A DNA stretch of 64,000 nt from assembly GCF_021530565.1 (NCBI RefSeq), contig NZ_JAKGBI010000005.1, forward strand, positions 62,001 to 126,000, in the 5' to 3' direction. A program made the translations under genes and the position numbers. Under the pieces are notes generated by a model. The model had not been told where the DNA came from and did no database searches. It was given only the letters and a program-made list of their open reading frames with translations. The DNA is from Pseudoalteromonas sp. SMS1. Its GTDB lineage: Bacteria > Pseudomonadota > Gammaproteobacteria > Enterobacterales > Alteromonadaceae. Shown one piece after another: positions 57,772 to 64,000 of this stretch (within the stretch, counting starts at the first letter, position 1; each line of letters starts with the position of its first letter).

Positions 57772-58968
57772 TTAGCGCTTTTCCAATAGTAAATCTAACT
57801 CTCTGTTAACCCTCACATGCCAAGGATCAACGTAGTTTTCCAACGCATCTTTTCCTTTGGTACGTATATCAGATTGCAGTTCAGCATCTTCTATCAGGTT
57901 AGAGATCAAGTGTGCTGCTTCGTCATTCTTATTGATTAGCAATGCAGATTTTTCATGTTCTAAGAAGTTGCATAAGGCTGGTTCACGGTAGCTTAATATC
58001 ACCGAGTTACAACTTAGCGCTTCAAGAAGCACATTGCTCAAGTTTGATACTTTCTGAATACTGAGCACGCAGATAGCGTCATGCATATACTTGAAGAGCG
58101 ACGCTTTGTCCATCGTCCCCAAATACTGAACGTGCTCAGACAACCCAGCGGTGTCTACGTAACGCTCGATTTTTTCCCAGTAATTTTTATCCGTCAGGTG
58201 GCCAACAAATAACAACTTGACGTCTTGATGGCCCAAACGATGCAAATCCTCTAGGATCTTAACAGCCTCTAACTGTTGTTTTTTCTCGGATATTCTAGAA
58301 GGATAAATAAGATATCGAGATGTTTTGGCCGTCGTACTCAAGTCAACATCAGAGTAATCAAAACCATTTGCCCAGTATTTAAACACATTGTCTTTACGAC
58401 CAATCTCTTGATTTAGGAGATCAGATGGAGAGCCATCATTGGTAGCAAGAATAAAATTGGAACGTAGCTTAAACATCAAATAGAACAGAGGTGATTTTAA
58501 GGCAAACTTAAGCTCCCCCTGAGCTTGATACTTTTCATAGTACGTGTTTATACCAAAAATCCGAACACCAACTGGCGTATTGGTAATTTTGGCAGCAATC
58601 GTCCCCGTGACACCTTTCGGTCCAAGAGAATAAACGAAAGATGGCTTCACAGCTCTAATTATCGAACATACCTTATAAACAGTATAAGCAATATCATAAG
58701 CGGCTTTTAACGACTTTGAACTTGGCCACGGCAATACAGTGATATTGGTATTTGAAAAATAATCACTCGATATATCACTTTGTTTAAATTCGCTCGTGAG
58801 AACAATCAATTCTACTTTAACATTACGGCGATTAAGCTCTTCTAGCGGTTTAAAAAATGCAGGCATGCCTTTTGGGGTAGCGCCTTTTTCCAGCAAGACA
58901 TCTTTTAAGCCGGACCAATCAGAAGTCACATAGACAATAGAGTCTCTTGAGTGCGTTAAATTATTCAT
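57772..58968 (-). CDS. Glycosyltransferase family 4
   Basis: A GT-B enzyme of 398 residues from ATG 58968. It starts MNNLTHSRDSIVYVTSDW and has SLGPKGVTGTIAAKITN in the N-terminal half and LIYPSRISEKKQQLEAVKILEDLH and LLEALSCNSVILSYREPA in the donor-binding half. An alternative ATG at 58977 is also possible; a TTG at 58983 is unlikely. Its start overlaps the sulfotransferase stop by eight bases. Confidence 0.9.
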   Translation of the reverse strand: MNNLTHSRDSIVYVTSDWSGLKDVLLEKGATPKGMPAFFKPLEELNRRNVKVELIVLTSEFKQSDISSDYFSNTNITVLPWPSSKSLKAAYDIAYTVYKVCSIIRAVKPSFVYSLGPKGVTGTIAAKITNTPVGVRIFGINTYYEKYQAQGELKFALKSPLFYLMFKLRSNFILATNDGSPSDLLNQEIGRKDNVFKYWANGFDYSDVDLSTTAKTSRYLIYPSRISEKKQQLEAVKILEDLHRLGHQDVKLLFVGHLTDKNYWEKIERYVDTAGLSEHVQYLGTMDKASLFKYMHDAICVLSIQKVSNLSNVLLEALSCNSVILSYREPALCNFLEHEKSALLINKNDEAAHLISNLIEDAELQSDIRTKGKDALENYVDPWHVRVNRELDLLLEKR

Positions 58969-59947
58969 TCCAAACATAACCAAGCTGTTCTGTCACGCCT
59001 TTCAAGATGGGCTCTATTGCAGTGATTTGAGCATCAGAGAACTGGTTTCGCCATCGTCCAAATGATGAGCTAGACAGTTTAATTTGCTCCATCGCGTTGC
59101 TTCTGCGAACGCCCGCAAATTCTAGCAGCTTATCCACATTTGTCTCTTTATTATTGACTAAGCTTTCAAGCGACATGGATAAAAACTGTTCTCTATTCAA
59201 AGATGCGGTTTGTTCAAGAATTTTAACGTATAAGTCCCGACATATAATGGCTGATTTCACGACATCACTCGGCATCCATCTTTGCTTACAAAACGAAGCA
59301 ACAACATCTCTAGGATCTCGATAAATATGTATAAACTTGGCATCATCGAAGAGTTGCGATAGTTCCCGACAAAATAGTAAATTCCACGTATTGTCTTCGA
59401 CTAACACGCTTTTGTTACGCAATTTGAAGGCACCGTCAAATAAGCGCTGTAAAAAGCCTTTGAATATTGTGTATAGCGCTTCTTCTGAAAAGTTTCTTCC
59501 GTAAACAATTTCGTGTTTAATATCAAAGCTTTCTGCGCCGGCCCAAGAGCCCCTGTAAGTTAATTCCGTTAAGTCCTGTATTAAACGTTGTACTTCAACC
59601 TCATAGGTTGGGAAATGTTTCTCAAGCTCCCACCCATGATATGAATCCGCATTAATATTCTTCTTTAACCATGCATTGGAACGGATCAACTCACCAACAA
59701 AGTGTTTCAATGCGGACTTTGATTGAAGCTGCTTTAAAAAGCGCTCTAACCTCTTAATTTTACGATCTGCCATGTAAGGAGACCAAGCGCTGGTATACGA
59801 TTGAATAAAATCAACAATACCATCAGGATCGATTATAAAACGATATTCGAAAGGGAAACCTAAGACTTCCTCTCCTTTTGTCAGCAACTCCCTCGTGATA
59901 GAAGTACCACTGCGGCCAACACCTCCAATAAATACATATTCGGCCAT
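58961..59947 (-). CDS. PAPS-dependent sulfotransferase
   Basis: A 328-residue sulfotransferase. The 5'-phosphosulfate loop is FIGGVGRSGTSITRELL (about 6-22), and the 3'-phosphate site is IHIYRDPRDVVASFCKQRW in mid-protein. It transfers sulfate from PAPS, most likely to a sugar of the glycan made here. ATG 59947 is chosen for GGAAG upstream; the longer frame starts at 59965. It lies two bases after a PIG-L gene. PAPS would come from the cys genes 12-17 kb downstream in the same locus. Confidence 0.88.
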   Translation of the reverse strand: MAEYVFIGGVGRSGTSITRELLTKGEEVLGFPFEYRFIIDPDGIVDFIQSYTSAWSPYMADRKIKRLERFLKQLQSKSALKHFVGELIRSNAWLKKNINADSYHGWELEKHFPTYEVEVQRLIQDLTELTYRGSWAGAESFDIKHEIVYGRNFSEEALYTIFKGFLQRLFDGAFKLRNKSVLVEDNTWNLLFCRELSQLFDDAKFIHIYRDPRDVVASFCKQRWMPSDVVKSAIICRDLYVKILEQTASLNREQFLSMSLESLVNNKETNVDKLLEFAGVRRSNAMEQIKLSSSSFGRWRNQFSDAQITAIEPILKGVTEQLGYVWNE

Positions 59948-59949
59948 GC

Positions 59950-60582
59950 TTACTTCCATATCCAACGGATTACATTGAAGGCTTCCGCATAGGGTACACC
60001 AATTTGCATACCTCTGACCTTAGCGAGGTTCTCTAAGTCAGATGACTTATAAGGCCTCATACCTTGAGATTTGTACTGATCGAATGCCGCTTTTTTCGCA
60101 TTAATATTTTCTTGGTCAACCTCGACAAGTAGGTTAGCTTCAAATTTTATGTTATTCCAAGCAACCTCGTAGCCTAACATCGTACAACCTTTAAATGCAC
60201 GAACACCTTCTTCATAAATCGTAAAGTGATCTTGGTGACAATCGAATGAAGCGGGCATCAACACAAGATCAGGTCGTATCTCTTTCCTTTTCTCAACCAT
60301 TTTTTCAAGTATTTCTTGGCGAAACTTCGGAAAGTGGCGTACAGGAAACTTCCATGCAGCAACCTGCGCTTCTTTGATACCGAGCTTGGAAGTCGCTTTG
60401 ACAACTTCTTTCGCTAAAATGTCCTTCGGTAACCCTTCTGGCACAGACTCTTCACACGTTGAAAATGCAATATAATGCACATCTGCGCCTTCATTTATGA
60501 GTTTATTGATTAATGCACCGGCACCAATTTCACCATCATCCGTATGGGGTGCAAGCACAAGCACCTTTTCAAATTTAATCAT
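59950..60582 (-). CDS. PIG-L family N-deacetylase (second copy)
   Basis: A 210-residue LmbE/PIG-L zinc deacetylase, distinct from the 226-residue one. Its metal motif is APHTDDGEIGAGAL, close to the BshB-like HPDDxEIG form, with SFDCHQDHFTIYEEG supplying later histidines. It probably removes an N-acetyl group from a sugar before or after amidation. It directly abuts the WbpG-type gene stop and is two bases from the sulfotransferase start. Confidence 0.88.
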   Translation of the reverse strand: MIKFEKVLVLAPHTDDGEIGAGALINKLINEGADVHYIAFSTCEESVPEGLPKDILAKEVVKATSKLGIKEAQVAAWKFPVRHFPKFRQEILEKMVEKRKEIRPDLVLMPASFDCHQDHFTIYEEGVRAFKGCTMLGYEVAWNNIKFEANLLVEVDQENINAKKAAFDQYKSQGMRPYKSSDLENLAKVRGMQIGVPYAEAFNVIRWIWK

Positions 60583-61698
60583 TTATCCCATCCCTAGTTT
60601 CTTTCTAACGCTCAACAAAAACTCAATCAAACTTTCATCAGATTTGTAATCATAGTGAGAAACTCTAGGCGCTTTGATATAAGCTTCAAATTCAGCTTCT
60701 GTAAACTGGAGCTTCTTAATCAAAAACTCTTTGTCAGCATTGAGCATTTTTTCGTTATAAGGGCTAAGCTTCATTCTTTCTAACGCTTCGTCACGTGACA
60801 ATTGGCCAGCGCAGACCAAATTAGAATAGTGACAACGCCTTTTATCTATATTGAACTTCTCTGGTAAGATGTAGCCTTGATAAAAACGAGTGAAAACAGA
60901 TTCATGGTGTTTACCTCCGTACTCTTCCCACTCTAATTCAGTGATAAGCCTGTGGATCACATCTTTTCTTACAAAGTTGATGTAGTTGAGGATTTTAACG
61001 TTTTCGATGCCGTAGAATCGCTTATAAAACTGCTGCTTGATAATACCTGCCATCGGGTAGGTTTTTAGCTTGGTTTTACCAAATTTTTTGTGGATGTCAT
61101 TGAGGTTAGACTTATCCGCCTTGGTATGTCGCCAAGACACCGGCATGATAGCCTCTGTAATGACGTTACCACCATTCAGTAAGTACTTGACCCCAAACTT
61201 AGCAGCTACTTTAAATATTACGGCTTTGATAGCGTGGTCGGTCGCTAGCTCAATGTCTACCACTGAGGCAGCAAAAAGTGAGCGCTGAATGTCTCGGAAT
61301 TCAGTCCAATCGATAACATGCGTATATAGGTCAAACCCCGTGTTTTTAGCGATATTTTTCACGTTTTTCACGGCAATATCACTATTCCAGCCATTATCAA
61401 GGTGTACAAGTAGTGTTCTTAACCCAAGATCTTTCGCAAGTAACGCAACATAAGAACTATCAACACCACCACTGATGCCAACGATACAATCGTACTTTTT
61501 GCCTTTTCCTTTTTGCTTAACTTTAGCAACGAATTCAGACAGTTGTGATTCTTTCAATTCATCAGGAATGAGCTCAAATGCCACTTTTTTGTCATAATTT
61601 TTGCAGTGGTTACAAACACCTTGTTCATCAAACTCAATGTCAGGATCGGTCGTATCCATAATACATTTTGTACAAATTTTATAGTCCGTGTTTTGCAT
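60583..61698 (-). CDS. WbpG-type N-acetyl sugar amidotransferase
   Basis: A 371-residue ATP-dependent amidotransferase. An N-terminal zinc ribbon (C9, C12, C29, C32) is followed by PP-loop GISGGVDSSYV (residues 74-84) and an adenylation domain, LNGGNVITEAIMP. In P. aeruginosa O5, WbpG with HisH and HisF homologues turns an acetamido sugar into an acetamidino sugar. The HisF-like gene is 12 bases away. No HisH-like glutaminase is seen in the window; it could be past the edge. Confidence 0.9.
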   Translation of the reverse strand: MQNTDYKICTKCIMDTTDPDIEFDEQGVCNHCKNYDKKVAFELIPDELKESQLSEFVAKVKQKGKGKKYDCIVGISGGVDSSYVALLAKDLGLRTLLVHLDNGWNSDIAVKNVKNIAKNTGFDLYTHVIDWTEFRDIQRSLFAASVVDIELATDHAIKAVIFKVAAKFGVKYLLNGGNVITEAIMPVSWRHTKADKSNLNDIHKKFGKTKLKTYPMAGIIKQQFYKRFYGIENVKILNYINFVRKDVIHRLITELEWEEYGGKHHESVFTRFYQGYILPEKFNIDKRRCHYSNLVCAGQLSRDEALERMKLSPYNEKMLNADKEFLIKKLQFTEAEFEAYIKAPRVSHYDYKSDESLIEFLLSVRKKLGMG

Positions 61699-61709
61699 TT
61701 CTATAGCTC

Positions 61710-62474
61710 TTACTCTATCGGGTTAATAATATTATATTCAGACTGGTTTAAATAGTTTATTAAGACTGCTCTATGAGGGCCCTCATAAATAAATTTAGCA
61801 CCGCAGGATACCGCAGAAGCCCCGCCTTTAAAAGCAGATTGGATGTCGGAAATTGTACTTCCTCCGCCATGAGCAATAACAGGCACATTTACGACTGAAG
61901 AAACTTCAGCAATCAGGTCCAAATCAAAACCGGATAAAGTTCCCTCCTGGTCCACACTAGTGAGTAAGATTTCTCCAACTCCTGCCTCAATACATTCTTC
62001 TATGTGCTTTATGTATGAGTGCGATAACTTCTTTTTATCTGTGTGCGAAAAGAGCTTATAACTACCAAAAAAACTTTTTTTGATATCAACACCAAGCACG
62101 ATACTTTGGCTACCAAAAACTTTTGCTAAATCCGTAATTAACTGTTTGTTATTGAGTGACTGGTGATTAATCGCAACTTTCTCAATACCTGTTTGAAATA
62201 TACGCTCGGCATCTTCCAAGCTTCTTACGCCACCGCCATAGCATACGGGCATAAAGCATTCAGAAGCGATTTCTTTGATTAACTCAAAGTTAGGACCCCG
62301 GTTTTGCTTAGATGCATCAATATCTAAAAGGATTAATTCGTCTACTTCAAGGTCATTAAACAACCTGACAGTATTAATCGGGTCACCAACATATTTTTTA
62401 TTTTTAAATTTAATAGTTTTATGAAGCCCACCATCACTAAATAAGATACTGGGAATAACGCGTTTAAATAACAT
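61710..62474 (-). CDS. HisF-like protein lacking the cyclase aspartate
   Basis: A 254-residue (beta/alpha)8 barrel of the HisF family. It begins MLFKRVIPSILFSDGGLHK; true HisF has CLDVKDG here, so the catalytic Asp11 is Leu11. The other acidic residue is kept in VLGVDIKKS, and EILLTSVDQEGT and HGGGSTISDI keep the phosphate sites. It is therefore probably not the histidine enzyme but the ammonia-channel partner of the WbpG-type gene 12 bases downstream. Confidence 0.9.
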   Translation of the reverse strand: MLFKRVIPSILFSDGGLHKTIKFKNKKYVGDPINTVRLFNDLEVDELILLDIDASKQNRGPNFELIKEIASECFMPVCYGGGVRSLEDAERIFQTGIEKVAINHQSLNNKQLITDLAKVFGSQSIVLGVDIKKSFFGSYKLFSHTDKKKLSHSYIKHIEECIEAGVGEILLTSVDQEGTLSGFDLDLIAEVSSVVNVPVIAHGGGSTISDIQSAFKGGASAVSCGAKFIYEGPHRAVLINYLNQSEYNIINPIE

Positions 62475-62502
62475 TTAAAGTCTCAACATTTAAAAATAGT
62501 TG

Positions 62503-64000
62503 TCAATCAATAACAATTGAGTTCAACTTATAACTTTCACCATCAGATTTAGATATAAAAACAAGGTTGTTATTTTTACGTTTAAACTGATATATCGGGT
62601 GGTCTACACTGCTAGTCATTGGCTCTGCCTCACCAAAGTCAAAAACAACTTTCCAGTCTTCTTGTGGTGTGGACAAAATATCATCTAGTAGCGGAACGTA
62701 CCTCAGCTCTATATCTAATAATGCTTTTTGGTTTTTAAGGCTTTCACGAATAGAGCTATCAAACTCTTCTAAAAGCAGGCCGACGGACAATGGGTCTAGG
62801 TCCATTGTTTTGCCCTGTTTATAAGTCTTCAATAGCAGCTCCAAGTCTAACCCTTCATGAACACCAATGAAGTGACTAAAGAACGCAAGGTCAATTCCCG
62901 CATAACCACTAGATGCCCTAGATTTGGTACCTGGTGAGCTAGGGGTATTAAGTGAATATCCATCCTCACTATTCCATCCATGAAACCCTGTTCCCCACCA
63001 ATAGTTCCATGCATAACCACTGTCTAGTTTTTCCATATGACGAATAAAAACGTTAGCTAACATTCTAGCATCGCGTGCCAAGTCGCTGTCTGAACTATAC
63101 TCAGAGTAATTTAGTAGCAGTGAGCCAAACTTATTTTGAAAATTAAATGGCACATTAATGCCATCGTAATTTTGCGGGCTTGCAAACGGAAGCCTAAGAT
63201 ACGCTTCGTCCTCTAAGGCTATCCCTAAAGGATCATTTTCACTGGTTATCCAATGCTTTTTAGTTTCATCAATAATACACGCGACAGCACTGTCCACATC
63301 TTGCTCTAAAGCGATCATTTCTTCGCTCTTGGACTCTTTGCCTGACACCAACTTTAAAAATTTGGCCAATTCAGTGCCCACCATACTATCTAAAACACTG
63401 ATTCTCTGAAGGCTGGTTTTATCAAGGGAGTATCGATTCGCGCTCCAACCACATGTTGACACGCCTTGATAATCTGAAATACCGCTGCGCTGATCCATTG
63501 TATTTAACACAGACTGGACATGGTTTGTGTATACATGTTCAATGTGATTGTCACTAAACTCGCTTGCGGCATTATATAAGAACTCTAATACCGAGGACTC
63601 ATACCAAGAGACTCTGCCCCAATGGTTGGTATAATCTTTGTACGTTGATGTGCTATTCATCAAGTCGTTCCATCTCATCCATGACATGTGTTTCGCGTCT
63701 AGCATGCTTCCAGCATCGATATACGCCAAGTTACCCTGCTCGCCTAAACTTGGCTTTAGCTTGTGGCTATTACTAAACGTAACTTGCTCAATTGAATTGT
63801 CTTTCGTGTTTAACTTAAAAATTTGATAATAGCTATCTTTAAAAGAGGTGAACAACCCATCTTCGTTCATATAGTGAATGTTAGCGTCAATATCAATGGT
63901 TGCTAACGTGCTACTCACCAAGTTATATAAATAAATGTGACTGCTATCTGAGAAACCAAGTATTTTTGTTCCCGTAAAAAACACCGGCGAAAAGTTTTTT
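62503..64000 (-). CDS. Unrecognised large protein, 5' end beyond window
   Basis: At least 499 residues, and the frame stays open to the right edge; a GTG at 63984 is possible as a start but is more likely internal. The first 130 visible residues read like beta-propeller-type strands. From about residue 160 the protein is helix-rich and unusually aromatic, with WNYWWGTGFHGWNSEDGYS and RASSGYAGID, and it ends in a small beta domain. It could be a polysaccharide-active enzyme such as a lyase or epimerase; I do not recognise it. It is upstream of the HisF-like gene on the same strand. Confidence 0.65.
   Translation of the reverse strand, partial: KNFSPVFFTGTKILGFSDSSHIYLYNLVSSTLATIDIDANIHYMNEDGLFTSFKDSYYQIFKLNTKDNSIEQVTFSNSHKLKPSLGEQGNLAYIDAGSMLDAKHMSWMRWNDLMNSTSTYKDYTNHWGRVSWYESSVLEFLYNAASEFSDNHIEHVYTNHVQSVLNTMDQRSGISDYQGVSTCGWSANRYSLDKTSLQRISVLDSMVGTELAKFLKLVSGKESKSEEMIALEQDVDSAVACIIDETKKHWITSENDPLGIALEDEAYLRLPFASPQNYDGINVPFNFQNKFGSLLLNYSEYSSDSDLARDARMLANVFIRHMEKLDSGYAWNYWWGTGFHGWNSEDGYSLNTPSSPGTKSRASSGYAGIDLAFFSHFIGVHEGLDLELLLKTYKQGKTMDLDPLSVGLLLEEFDSSIRESLKNQKALLDIELRYVPLLDDILSTPQEDWKVVFDFGEAEPMTSSVDHPIYQFKRKNNNLVFISKSDGESYKLNSIVID

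Noticed and set aside
61710..62474. Housekeeping hisF of the histidine operon
   Set aside because: No other his genes nearby, Asp11 is missing, and the gene is next to a WbpG-type amidotransferase.

Overview
The window looks like chromosomal DNA of a marine gammaproteobacterium of the Alteromonadales, most likely Pseudoalteromonas or a close relative. This is an inference from gene content and order (argE divergent from argCBFGH, a DUF3581-type gene, thiI with a C-terminal rhodanese domain, cysD-cysN-SLC13-cysC, a YjbH-family gene beside a polysaccharide locus) and from base composition that is moderately AT-rich by eye. No rRNA, tRNA, insertion sequence, integrase or CRISPR array was seen.

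Region 1 (1-15.2 kb) is mixed housekeeping and envelope DNA. It holds an RND efflux pair translationally coupled to msrA, a BtuB-type TonB receptor behind a cobalamin riboswitch, yajQ, a VanZ-like gene overlapping a panE-type gene, thiI, a TetR regulator with palindromes beside its start, coaD overlapping a Wzi-type outer-membrane gene, and a 51-residue peptide gene followed by a small membrane protein.

Region 2 (15.4-22.1 kb) is the arginine block. argC-B-F-G-H run leftward and argE runs rightward, with a textbook pair of ARG boxes in the divergent promoter region.

Region 3 (22.1-36.5 kb) is ordinary accessory and housekeeping DNA. It holds a DUF3581-type gene, cytochrome b561, an iron alcohol dehydrogenase divergent from a LysR gene, a glutathione peroxidase-OhrR operon with an operator-like dyad, gltX, a glutaredoxin-like gene, a GGEEF diguanylate cyclase, proB, a secreted amidohydrolase, a Crp/Fnr-like regulator and a large lipoprotein. 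It ends in a 600-base gene-free stretch with two diverged copies of a roughly 140-base repeat.

Region 4 (37.1-64.0 kb) is a polysaccharide locus read entirely on the minus strand and running off the right edge. From upstream to downstream it encodes: an unrecognised large protein (cut), a HisF-like protein, a WbpG-type sugar amidotransferase, a PIG-L deacetylase, a sulfotransferase, a glycosyltransferase, a Wzy-like polymerase, a second glycosyltransferase, a class II glutaminase fused to a second WbpG-type enzyme, a third glycosyltransferase, a PglC-type initiating transferase, a formyltransferase overlapping a second PIG-L gene, a PglD/NeuD-type acyltransferase, a 3-hydroxyacyl-CoA dehydrogenase, a DegT aminotransferase, cysD-cysN-SLC13 permease-cysC, a DHH phosphoesterase and a WbpM/PglF-type 4,6-dehydratase. 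A YjbH-family outer-membrane gene follows.

Read together, these genes predict a glycan containing a bacillosamine-type diamino sugar, possibly N-(3-hydroxybutyrylated) or N-formylated, with amidino-type sugars and sulfate. The sulfate would be activated to PAPS by the embedded cys genes, and the by-product PAP could be recycled by the DHH enzyme. The most distinctive features are the two WbpG-type enzymes with different apparent ammonia sources, the HisF-like protein that has lost the cyclase aspartate, and the acyl-CoA dehydrogenase sitting between the aminotransferase and the acyltransferase.
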